A stretch of 16,391 nucleotides of DNA from positions 1 through 16,391 of the forward strand of contig DATKRB010000051.1 in the NCBI GenBank assembly GCA_035532415.1. The letters run 5' to 3'. The DNA is from DATKRB01 sp035532415. GTDB taxonomy: Bacteria; Actinomycetota; Acidimicrobiia; Acidimicrobiales; RAAP-2. The number at the start of each line of letters is the position of its first letter. Position 1 is the first letter of the stretch. This document shows positions 1 through 6,528 of the stretch, piece by piece. A model generated the notes under the pieces. That model was not told the origin of the DNA, searched no databases, and was given only the letters and a program-made list of their open reading frames with translations. A program made the translations under genes and the position numbers.

Positions 1-455
1 GCGATGACCTCCTCGACCCGGTGGCCGTGGATGGACTCCTCGCGCCCGTTGAGCCGCAGGAGCCGGGCGACGGCGGGATCGGGCTCGTGGTCGGCCCACC
101 GCTGGTAGCCGGCGTCGCCGTCGAGCTCTCCCTGCACCAGCGTCGGGAGGAACTCGTCGATCGCCGCTGGTAGCCGGACGTCTCGGAGCTCGAGCATGTC
201 CGGAGACGGGTCGAACTCGTGACCGAGCTTGAGGGCGATGGCCCTGGCGACCCGGCGGGCGTGGCCGGCCTCCTCGCGGCCGTTCCGGCGGAGCAGCCGG
301 GCGGGCTGGTCGTTGCCGACCCGGTCGGCGAGGGCGCCGTAGAACGCCTCGCCGCTCAGCTCGATCGTGAAGAGCGACCGCAGGGCGTCGACATCGAGCA
401 CCTCGAGCTCGCCCAGCTGGGCGAAGGAGTACTTGGTCTCGGCAGGCTCCGTCAT
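1..455 (-). CDS. Ferritin-like diiron protein, 3' end cut by the window edge
   Basis: The reading frame opens at ATG 455 and stays open to the left edge (151 codons visible). It shows the four metal-ligand signatures of a ferritin/rubrerythrin-type four-helix bundle in order: a helix with E36 (SGEAFYGAL), an EExxH motif at residues 61-65, a third helix around E110 (VQGELDGDAGY) and a second EExxH motif at 139-143. That is the usual E, ExxH, E, ExxH arrangement for two irons. The two EExxH helices are very alike (residues 53-69 and 131-147), so the halves look internally duplicated. No signal peptide is seen. Upstream, TAGCAT lies 7 nt before the ATG, so the mRNA is probably leaderless. The exact activity (iron storage, peroxide reduction or hydroxylation) cannot be told from this fragment. 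The family call is fairly safe; the start is well supported. Confidence 0.72.
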   Translation of the reverse strand, partial: MTEPAETKYSFAQLGELEVLDVDALRSLFTIELSGEAFYGALADRVGNDQPARLLRRNGREEAGHARRVARAIALKLGHEFDPSPDMLELRDVRLPAAIDEFLPTLVQGELDGDAGYQRWADHEPDPAVARLLRLNGREESIHGHRVEEVI

Positions 456-462
456 GGGCGCG

Positions 463-468
463 ATGCTA
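463..468 (-). promoter_or_regulatory. -10 element TAGCAT, leaderless promoter of the ferritin-like gene
   Basis: On the minus strand TAGCAT is followed by 7 nt and then the ATG at 455, so transcription would begin at or next to the start codon. There is no Shine-Dalgarno sequence. The spacing matches five other units in this window. Confidence 0.5.
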
Positions 469-541
469 CCGGTCCGGGCGGTTCGATCCCCGGGGCCGGG
501 GACCGGTCCGGGTGGCGCGAGCGCCGGGCCGCCGACCGGGG

Positions 542-3256
542 CTACGGCGCGTGGAGCACCGCCAGGATCTCGTCGCCCCACCGCTCGAGCTTCGCCGGTC
601 CGATCCCCTTGCAGCCCGCGAGCTCGGCCAGGGTGCCCGGTGCGGCCGCCACGATGCCCTCCAATTGCCGGTCGGTGAGGACGATGTAGGGCGGCATCCC
701 CTCGCGGCGGGCCACGTCGGTCCGCCACGTGCGCAACGGCGTGCTGGCCTCGGTCGCCTCCACCGGCAAGTTCCCCGCAGCCGGGCCTGCCGCGGCCGCG
801 GCCCGGGCCCGCCCCCCGCCACCGCGCTCCCTCGTCCCCGGCCCCCGGTCGCGCCCGGTCCCGGCCCCTCCCGATCCATCGGCGGCCCCGGACAGCGGGA
901 CCCGGGGGCGGGTCCCGTCGAGCTCACGCAGGAAGAACGACGGCGCCTCCGCGTCGGCCAGCACGACCACCTCGTCGGTGGCCCTGGTGAGCGCCACGTG
1001 GAACACGCGGCGCTCACCCTCGACGTCGTCGCCGAGCCGGTGCGGGAAGAGCCCGGCCGTGGCCCCGTACAGAACGACCCTGCTCCATTCGCGCCCCTTT
1101 ATCCGGTGCACGGTGGAGAGGAGCACGGAGGGCCCGTCCGACTGGGGCCGGGCAAGCACCCCGGCGAGCCAGGGCTCGAACGTGGCGGCGTCGGGGTGGA
1201 AGACTGCGACCGACTCCAAGGCCATCAGGTCGTCGTGGTGCGTCGAGCGGTCGGGCTCGTCACGCGAGGCGTCCAGGACGTCCATGGTCTCCCCGAGTTT
1301 CACGTCGATCCGGATCGCCCTGAGGGCGGCGGCCGTCCCTTTGCGACAGGCCCTGGCCACTTTGGCGATGTCGGCCGCATAGGCGTGCAGCTTCGGTCCG
1401 TCCTTGCCGGTCAGGGCGTCGGCCAGCCGCTCGATGTCGCTCACCGAGGTCTGCGGGCGGTCCATCAGCATCTTGGCCACGTTCGGCGCGATGCCGCGCG
1501 ATGGCCGGCGGATCGTGTCCTCGACGTCGCGGCGGCTGATCCGGTCGGGATCGGTCCCCATGCGCAGGTACGCGAAAGCGGTGCGAGCGCCGGTACGGCC
1601 GAGCACCCTGGCGGTCAGGGTGGACGAGCAGGGGATGCCCGCCTCGCTCAGCGCCACCTGAACCGGCAGCAGGGCGGAGTTCACCCGAGCCAGCACGACC
1701 ATGTCGGACCAGTCGACCCCGTCGTCGCGCCAGCCCGAGACGGCCGCTGCCGCGAGGCTCGCCAACTGCTCACCAGGGGCGCTGCGCACCGACATCGCCC
1801 CGGGTGACTCGGGACGGTCCGGCGCCGGGCGGATCGGCTTGTCCACCCGGAGCTCGTTGTACGAGAGGAGGTTCGTGGCGGCCCGCACCACCGCCGGCGG
1901 ACACCGGTAATTCACCTCGCACCCGTGGTGCCCCGCCCCCGGAAAGTAGCGGTCGTAATCGACCAGGTACTCCGGCGTGGCTCCCGAGTAGCCGTAAAGG
2001 ACCTGGTCGTCGTCGCCGACCCCGAAGCAGTCGAGACCGGGAGAGCACAACAGCCGGATCAACAGGAGGTGAGCGGGGTTCAGGTCCTGAAACTCGTCGA
2101 CCAGGAGATGGCGGCACCGCCTCTGCGCCGCCGCCCGGGACTCGGGCTCGGTCAACAGGATCTCGATGGCACGGTAGATCTGCTCGTCGAAGTCGACGGC
2201 CCGGGCCTCGGCCAGCGCCCGGCGGTACCGCTCGAAACCCTCGGCCACACCCGCCGCGTCGGGGAAACGGCCTTCCACCTCTTCCGGAGCACTCAACCCG
2301 AGGCGGATCGCGGAGAGCGCCTCGATATAGGGAACGACCGCGTCGACGTTGGCCCGGTGCCTGATCGCAAAGAGGGACTCGATGAGGGTGCGGACCTCCG
2401 GTTCCCCCATGACGGTCGGCCTGGTGGCCCCTTTCGGCCCGTTGCAGATGGAGAGGCCCAGGCTGTTGATCGTCCGGATCGACGGGCCGGCCGGCGTGAG
2501 GAGGTCGGCGCATCGGTCGCGCAGCTCGTCGGCGGCCTTGGCGTTGTAGGCCAGGACGGTGACCGACGACGGGTCGACCCGGCGGTCGGCGAGGAGGTGG
2601 CGCAGCCGCTCGGTGAGGACCCGCGTCTTCCCCGAGCCGGCCGGCGCGATGATCCGAGCGGGTCCCGTCGCATGCCTGACCGCCGCGAGCTGGTCCGGCG
2701 CCAGCCCCGCGCGAGGCGCACCGTGCCGGGCGATGGAGAGCGATCCGGCTTCGGCATTCCATCGGTGGACCACCCCGATCCCGCCGGCGAGCTCGGGGGG
2801 ATGGGAGGGGCCGCCGTCGATGTAGACAGGGGTGCCGTCGGCGAGGGTGACGTCGGCCACACCCCCGAGGTGAACGCCTTCCGAAGCGAACCGCCGTGCC
2901 GCCTTGCGTCCGTGCCACCAGACCAGGTCGCCATTGCGGGCGTCGTAGGAGTTCGCCCAGACGAGGAAGTGCAGGCGCTCGGCGGAGAGCTCGAAGTCGG
3001 GCGCCAGTCGGTACGGCGGGACGTCGACCCGGGTCGCCGACCGCAGGTCCTCGGGCTCCACACCGAGCTCGACGACCAGAGGCCGGCGCCGGGCCCAGGC
3101 GTCGTGGAGCACGTCGATCGTCTCCCCCGGCGAGCGAAAGGCCGACTGGTCGAGCGAGACGACGGGCGAACCGGCCCACGGGGAGGGCGGGCGCCGGCCC
3201 GGGGAGACCACGATGCTTCGCCCGAGCTCGGGCGCGACAACCGGTTCCGGGCGCAT
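542..3256 (-). CDS. UvrD/PcrA-like superfamily 1A DNA helicase with C-terminal HRDC domain
   Basis: 904 residues; an ATP-dependent 3'-5' helicase by family, acting in DNA repair. The core starts after about 185 residues: Q-motif Q189, Walker A APAGSGKT (204-211), motif Ia LAYNAKAADEL, motif II VDEFQD (386-391), motif III GDDDQVLYGYSGA (414-426), motif IV VNYRCP (448-453), motif V STVHRIKGREW (714-724) and motif VI VALTRATDE (754-762). A Gly/Ala/Arg-rich linker (about 785-830) leads to an HRDC domain (about 840-900) containing LAGCKGIGPAKL. The plan resembles actinobacterial UvrD2, but the linker has no cysteines, so the tetracysteine module known in mycobacterial UvrD2 is missing. The N-terminal region (residues 1-185) is not one I recognise. 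Motif Ib reads RTINSLG where TFHS is usual. ATG 3256 was chosen because TAAATT lies 6 nt upstream. Confidence 0.9.
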   Translation of the reverse strand: MRPEPVVAPELGRSIVVSPGRRPPSPWAGSPVVSLDQSAFRSPGETIDVLHDAWARRRPLVVELGVEPEDLRSATRVDVPPYRLAPDFELSAERLHFLVWANSYDARNGDLVWWHGRKAARRFASEGVHLGGVADVTLADGTPVYIDGGPSHPPELAGGIGVVHRWNAEAGSLSIARHGAPRAGLAPDQLAAVRHATGPARIIAPAGSGKTRVLTERLRHLLADRRVDPSSVTVLAYNAKAADELRDRCADLLTPAGPSIRTINSLGLSICNGPKGATRPTVMGEPEVRTLIESLFAIRHRANVDAVVPYIEALSAIRLGLSAPEEVEGRFPDAAGVAEGFERYRRALAEARAVDFDEQIYRAIEILLTEPESRAAAQRRCRHLLVDEFQDLNPAHLLLIRLLCSPGLDCFGVGDDDQVLYGYSGATPEYLVDYDRYFPGAGHHGCEVNYRCPPAVVRAATNLLSYNELRVDKPIRPAPDRPESPGAMSVRSAPGEQLASLAAAAVSGWRDDGVDWSDMVVLARVNSALLPVQVALSEAGIPCSSTLTARVLGRTGARTAFAYLRMGTDPDRISRRDVEDTIRRPSRGIAPNVAKMLMDRPQTSVSDIERLADALTGKDGPKLHAYAADIAKVARACRKGTAAALRAIRIDVKLGETMDVLDASRDEPDRSTHHDDLMALESVAVFHPDAATFEPWLAGVLARPQSDGPSVLLSTVHRIKGREWSRVVLYGATAGLFPHRLGDDVEGERRVFHVALTRATDEVVVLADAEAPSFFLRELDGTRPRVPLSGAADGSGGAGTGRDRGPGTRERGGGGRARAAAAAGPAAGNLPVEATEASTPLRTWRTDVARREGMPPYIVLTDRQLEGIVAAAPGTLAELAGCKGIGPAKLERWGDEILAVLHAP

Positions 3257-3262
3257 CGGAGC

Positions 3263-3268
3263 AATTTA
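3263..3268 (-). promoter_or_regulatory. -10 element TAAATT, leaderless promoter of the helicase gene
   Basis: TAAATT on the minus strand is followed by 6 nt (GCTCCG) and the ATG at 3256. It is the most AT-rich hexamer in the surrounding GC-rich DNA. No Shine-Dalgarno site is present, which fits a leaderless transcript. Confidence 0.55.
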
Positions 3269-3324
3269 GCGGGGGGGTGCGCGCCCGATCCGAGAAGCCC
3301 GCGGAGATCCGGTCCCGGCCCGCC

Positions 3325-3396
3325 GCCGGATGGCGCCGTACGATCGGGCGGGCCGGATGCCGCCGTGCAATCGGGCGGGCCGGATGCCGCCGTACG
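3325..3396. repeat. 27-bp tandem repeat, about 2.7 copies, in a divergent promoter region
   Basis: Copies run 3325-3342 (partial, 18 bp, one mismatch), 3343-3369 and 3370-3396. The two full copies are identical over their first 24 bases; the core is GGGCCGGATGCCGCCGT. The array lies between the helicase -10 (3263-3268) and the NUDIX-operon -10 (3404-3409), and ends 7 bp before the latter. It could be an array of regulator sites or a slippage product. The rest of the 3257-3493 gap holds only the two promoters and the mini-ORF. Confidence 0.85.
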
Positions 3397-3403
3397 GATG
3401 TTC

Positions 3404-3409
3404 TATCGT
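3404..3409 (+). promoter_or_regulatory. -10 element TATCGT, promoter of the NUDIX operon
   Basis: TATCGT is followed by 7 nt and then GTG 3417, the first codon of a 26-codon ORF whose stop overlaps the NUDIX start. The geometry is the same as for the other leaderless units here. Confidence 0.45.
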
Positions 3410-3416
3410 CGAAGTC

Positions 3417-3497
3417 GTGCGGAGCCCTCCCGATTGGGTGGTCGGCCGACGTCCGCGACGGCCCCACGACCTCCCTGATCGGCGCGCGCACCGGTGA
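3417..3497 (+). CDS. Candidate leaderless mini-ORF (26 aa) coupled to the NUDIX gene
   Basis: GTG 3417 opens a 26-codon frame that ends with TGA 3495-3497, overlapping the NUDIX GTG (3494-3496) as GTGA. The peptide begins MRSPPDWVV and is rich in Arg and Pro, with no recognisable domain. The NUDIX start has no Shine-Dalgarno site and an in-frame stop at 3476-3478 prevents a longer NUDIX protein, so re-initiation from this mini-ORF would explain how the gene is translated. In DNA this GC-rich, open frames of this size also arise by chance, so protein-level reality is uncertain. Confidence 0.35.
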   Translation: MRSPPDWVVGRRPRRPHDLPDRRAHR

Positions 3498-4240
3498 CCG
3501 ACGGCGCGGAGCGACCGGTCACGGTGGCCGCGGCGACCGTCGTCCTGGGACGAGATGTCGACGGCAGGATGGAGGTGCTCATGCTCCGGCGCAACCAGCG
3601 CGGGCAGTTCGGCGGCATGTGGGTCTTCCCCGGTGGGATGGTCGACGCCTCCGACGCCGACCCGGAGCTCCCAGGCGACGAGCTGGCGACGGCCCGCCGA
3701 GCCGCCGTGCGCGAAGCGCGCGAGGAGTCCGCTGTCGAGCCGGACCCCGGCCAGCTGGTCGCCCTCTCGCACTGGCTCCCGCCGGCATCGGCGGCGAAGC
3801 GTTTCTCCACCTGGATCTTCTTGGCTCCGGCCCCCGAGTTGTCGAACGTGACGGTCGACGGTTCCGAGATCCACGATCACGTCTGGATGCCGCCGGCCGG
3901 CGTTCTCGCGGCCCACGGCCGTGGGGAGATGCAGCTGGTGCCCCCGACCTGGATCACGCTGCACTGGCTGAGCGCCAGGGCCTCCGTCCAGAGGGCCCTG
4001 GCCGACGCCCACGGGCTCGAGCCCGAGCGTTACGCGACCCACATCGCCCACGGGACCGGAGACGAGGGGATGGTGGCGCTGTGGGCCGGCGATGCCGGCT
4101 ACGAGGACCTCGACCTCCGCCGGGCCGGTCGGCGGCGGCGCCTCTGGATGACCCCGGGAGCCTGGCGGCTCGAGCTCGGGGGACAGATCGGCGAAGCCGC
4201 CGGAACCGCCGGGACGGACCCACGGAGCGAGCGTGGCTGA
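3494..4240 (+). CDS. NUDIX hydrolase (NUDT19/CoA-pyrophosphatase-like variant)
   Basis: 248 residues. NUDIX enzymes cleave nucleoside-diphosphate-linked compounds (NDP-X) with divalent metal. The Nudix box begins FPGGMVD (residues 45-51) and ends REAREES (73-79), which supplies the metal-binding glutamates. About 11 extra residues (ASDADPELPGD region) lie between the two halves, as in the NUDT19-type group, some of which act on CoA derivatives. An N-terminal strand TVAAATVVL and the LMLRRN segment fit the fold. The start must be GTG 3494: an in-frame TGA at 3476-3478 excludes anything upstream. It overlaps the next gene by 8 nt, so the two are probably translated together. The CoA-processing genes downstream make a CoA- or acyl-CoA-type substrate plausible, but that is inference. 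Confidence 0.85.
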   Translation: MTDGAERPVTVAAATVVLGRDVDGRMEVLMLRRNQRGQFGGMWVFPGGMVDASDADPELPGDELATARRAAVREAREESAVEPDPGQLVALSHWLPPASAAKRFSTWIFLAPAPELSNVTVDGSEIHDHVWMPPAGVLAAHGRGEMQLVPPTWITLHWLSARASVQRALADAHGLEPERYATHIAHGTGDEGMVALWAGDAGYEDLDLRRAGRRRRLWMTPGAWRLELGGQIGEAAGTAGTDPRSERG

Positions 4241-5288
4241 GGTCCCCGAAGGCTCCCGGGAGCTGATCCATCGGGGCCCGCTGCCGCCGGCACCCCGCAA
4301 CCCTGCCGCCCGGCCCCCCGCCCGCCGGCCCGGTTCGGTTCGACGGACCAGCAGCATCGACATGACCTGGCCGGACGGTTGGGGAACCCCGTTGCACATG
4401 CTCGGTCGGGCCCGGGACCTGCGTACCCCCATCAACGGGGAGCCGACCGTCCTCGCCGCCGATTCCATGTGGGCCCGCATCGGGGACGGCCGCACGATCG
4501 ACGCCATCCGGGTGGAGCCCGACCGCCCGGCGGTGGGCCGGATCGTCGGCGCCCGCGGCGGCGGGGGGCTCCGCGCCGCGCTCGGGGACGCCCTGCCGGA
4601 GGAGCGTCGCAGCGGCTCGCCTCTCTGGCTGCTCGTCGACGACATCGCCGGCGCCAGCCTGATCGCCGGGTTCGCCTGGTCACGCCACCTCGGCGACTGG
4701 ATGCGGCGGGCTGCCGAGGCCGGCAGCGAGGGCGCGCAGGCGACCCGCCGCCGCATGGAGGGCATCTGCGCCGGGTTCCGGCCCGGGTCGAGTGCGCTGG
4801 GGGCCGACGGCGCCTCGATCGGCGGCGGCCACAACGTGGTCCCGGTCCCGCCGCTGACCGACCCCGAGGACCCGGTGGGCTGGCACGAGCTGGACGCCAT
4901 GCCCGCGGTGGCCATGCGGCGGGCGCGGCGGATCGACGTCTGGGCCGATGCCGGCGAGATCCTGGTCGACGCCATGTTCCGTGACTCCACCCGGGAGGCC
5001 GACGGCACCGAGGTGGCCGTGCACGAGTACCGGATCGAGGCCACGGTCGACTCCACCGGGACGTTGCGCCGCGTCGTGGCCGAGCCGCGCGTGCTGCCCT
5101 ATCCGGAATGCCCGGCGGCGGCGCCCAACGTCGACCGGCTGGTCGACCAGCCGATGACGGACCTCCGCACGCGCGTGATAGAGGTGCTCCGGGGCCCCGA
5201 CTGCTGCACCCACCTCAACGACGCCCTGCGATCGATGGCCGAGATCCCCACCCTGGCCCGTGCGCTCGGCCAGGGTGGTAGGGTTTAG
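4233..5288 (+). CDS. DUF2889-like protein of unknown function
   Basis: 351 residues, GTG start, overlapping the NUDIX stop by 8 nt. The first 36 residues are Pro/Arg/Ala-rich and probably disordered. The folded part begins RRTSSIDMTWPDG (38-49), a pattern I associate with DUF2889 proteins, continues through a GRARDLRT segment (58-65), and ends with a Cys-His motif, CCTHLNDALRS (324-334), also typical of that family. There are no transmembrane segments or signal peptide. The biochemical role is unknown. Its place between a NUDIX hydrolase and a CoA-dependent cassette suggests a metabolic rather than structural role. There is a 30-nt gap to the amidohydrolase gene; that gap carries its own operator-like palindrome, so the two transcription units may be separable. 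Confidence 0.7.
   Translation: MAEVPEGSRELIHRGPLPPAPRNPAARPPARRPGSVRRTSSIDMTWPDGWGTPLHMLGRARDLRTPINGEPTVLAADSMWARIGDGRTIDAIRVEPDRPAVGRIVGARGGGGLRAALGDALPEERRSGSPLWLLVDDIAGASLIAGFAWSRHLGDWMRRAAEAGSEGAQATRRRMEGICAGFRPGSSALGADGASIGGGHNVVPVPPLTDPEDPVGWHELDAMPAVAMRRARRIDVWADAGEILVDAMFRDSTREADGTEVAVHEYRIEATVDSTGTLRRVVAEPRVLPYPECPAAAPNVDRLVDQPMTDLRTRVIEVLRGPDCCTHLNDALRSMAEIPTLARALGQGGRV
5279..5284 (+). promoter_or_regulatory. Possible -10 element TAGGGT before the amidohydrolase gene
   Basis: TAGGGT overlaps the end of the DUF2889-like gene and the left arm of the palindrome at 5284-5304. No clear -35 is visible in the GC-rich DNA upstream, so this is only a candidate. It would give a leader of about 28 nt with a good ribosome site. 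Confidence 0.25.
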
Positions 5289-5304
5289 CAATCGAGTTTC
5301 TAAA
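5284..5304. promoter_or_regulatory. Imperfect 21-bp palindrome, candidate TetR operator
   Basis: Outer arms TTTAG and CTAAA are perfect complements, and an inner AA/TT pair also matches, giving 7 of 10 paired positions about a centre at 5294. It is strikingly AT-rich for this genome, and overlaps the DUF2889-like stop codon. It lies directly upstream of the amidohydrolase ribosome site. The only regulator near this cassette is the TetR protein at 8199-8855, so that is the natural candidate ligand. Confidence 0.45.
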
Positions 5305-5305
5305 A

Positions 5306-5310
5306 GGGAG
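5306..5310 (+). promoter_or_regulatory. Ribosome binding site GGGAG of the amidohydrolase gene
   Basis: GGGAG sits 8 nt before ATG 5319 and fixes that start. It is one of the few clear Shine-Dalgarno sites in the window. Confidence 0.7.
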
Positions 5311-5318
5311 CGGATTCG

Positions 5319-6422
5319 ATGACCGGCACGGAGAAGATCTGGACCAGCTCGGGTGACTCACACTGCATCGAGCCACCCAATCTCTACCGGGACGGCATGC
5401 CCGCCCGTCTGGCGGAGAGGATGCCGAGGTCGGAGTTCATCGACGGCGAGATCGTCACCCACATCGACGGGAAGGTGATCCGTCAGCGGGCCCCCGGTGG
5501 GGCCAACGCCGAGATGGCCGAGGCGATGCGGGCCCAGGGCGGGACCGACAACTCCAAGCGGATGGCCGATCTGGACGATCAGGGCGTCTGGGGCGAAGTG
5601 GTGTTCCCCTCCCTCGGACTCTGGTACGGCGAGATGGAGGATCCCGAGCTGGCCAAGGCCGCGGCCGAGGTCCTCAATGACTGGGTCAGCGACGAGATCT
5701 CGTCGCTGTCGCCGCGACTCGTCCCCTGCGCGACGCTCCCGCTCCAGTCGATCGACCTGTCTGTCGCCGAGGTCGAGCGATGCGCGGCCAAGGGGTTCAA
5801 GGCGATCTTCCTCCCGACCAAGCCCCCGGTGATGCACGGCCACTGGAACGCGCCGGAGTGGGAGCCTCTGTGGGACGTGCTCGAGGGGACCGGGTCCGTC
5901 CTCGCGTTCCACATCGGGACGGAATCGGGCGAGAAGCCTCAGAAGTACCGGGGTCCGGGCGGCGCGATGATCAACTACGTCAACACCACGTTCGGCGGCC
6001 AGCTGGCCGTCGTGATGATGATCGCCTCGGGGGCCCTCGAGCGACACCCCGATCTGAAGGTGCTGGTCGCCGAAGGCGGAGCCACCTGGGCGCCGTTCCT
6101 GGGGGATCGCATGAACGAGGCCTACCGCCAGCACTCGATGTTCAACCGGGGCGAGGTCTCCATGCTCCCCAAGGAGTACATCAACCGACAGGTGTACGCC
6201 TCGTTCCAGCACGACGAGACGGCGATCCCGGCCATGACGGCGATGGGGTTCCGCAACGTCATGTTCGGGACCGATTACCCTCACCTCGAGGGGACCTTCC
6301 CCCACACCCAGAAGGTCCTCCACGAGCTGTTCGACGGTGTCGACGTCCAGACCCGTGACCGGATCACCCAGGGTGCCTTCCTCGATCTGTTCCCTCACGT
6401 CGGCCGGGCGCCTGCCACCTGA
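5319..6422 (+). CDS. Amidohydrolase-2 family metal-dependent hydrolase/decarboxylase
   Basis: 367 residues with a complete amidohydrolase-2 (ACMSD/gamma-resorcylate decarboxylase superfamily) pattern. The N-terminal metal-binding DSH is at 13-15 within GDSHCIEP, followed by metal or active-site histidines H174 (MHGHW) and H198 (LAFHIGTE). A VAEGGATWAPF segment lies at 250-260 and the C-terminal catalytic aspartate is D319 in FGTDYPHLEGTFPHT. Members of this family hydrolyse or decarboxylate small ring or carboxylic substrates in the cytosol. The gene leads a group with the thiolase (106 nt downstream) and the DUF35 protein, so it probably acts on an intermediate in the same degradation route. 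The actual substrate cannot be read from the sequence. Confidence 0.88.
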   Translation: MTGTEKIWTSSGDSHCIEPPNLYRDGMPARLAERMPRSEFIDGEIVTHIDGKVIRQRAPGGANAEMAEAMRAQGGTDNSKRMADLDDQGVWGEVVFPSLGLWYGEMEDPELAKAAAEVLNDWVSDEISSLSPRLVPCATLPLQSIDLSVAEVERCAAKGFKAIFLPTKPPVMHGHWNAPEWEPLWDVLEGTGSVLAFHIGTESGEKPQKYRGPGGAMINYVNTTFGGQLAVVMMIASGALERHPDLKVLVAEGGATWAPFLGDRMNEAYRQHSMFNRGEVSMLPKEYINRQVYASFQHDETAIPAMTAMGFRNVMFGTDYPHLEGTFPHTQKVLHELFDGVDVQTRDRITQGAFLDLFPHVGRAPAT

Positions 6423-6500
6423 GTGTGAGCCCTGATGAAGAACTAGGGACCGAGCTGAGCACGAGACCGTCATTTCGACCATATTGGGGGGCTGCACCGA

Positions 6501-6510
6501 GGGTGCACCC
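6501..6510. repeat. Perfect 10-bp palindrome GGGTGCACCC upstream of the thiolase gene
   Basis: The palindrome sits in the 106-nt gap between amidohydrolase and thiolase, 18 nt before the TTG start. A further GGTGCAC copy (6520-6526) overlaps the ribosome site. It may be a small regulatory site or chance. Nothing else clear is visible in 6423-6528 apart from an AT-rich CCATATTGG at 6479-6487. Confidence 0.4.
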
Positions 6511-6528
6511 GACGAGAGAGGTGCACTC

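Noticed and set aside
468..512. 11-bp direct repeat ACCGGTCCGGG (468-478 and 502-512) between the first two genes
   Set aside because: It is short and GC-rich in GC-rich DNA and covers part of the ferritin-like promoter; chance is enough.
512..3478. Long open frames on the plus strand opposite the helicase gene (431 and 517 codons)
   Set aside because: They are antisense shadows typical of GC-rich DNA: Arg/Gly/Pro-rich, no domains, and fully covered by the motif-complete helicase gene.
6484..6528. TTG 6484 as thiolase start
   Set aside because: It lacks a ribosome site and would add 15 residues unlike the family; TTG 6529 has GAGAGG at 7 nt and the protein start TAIVGVGATP follows closely.
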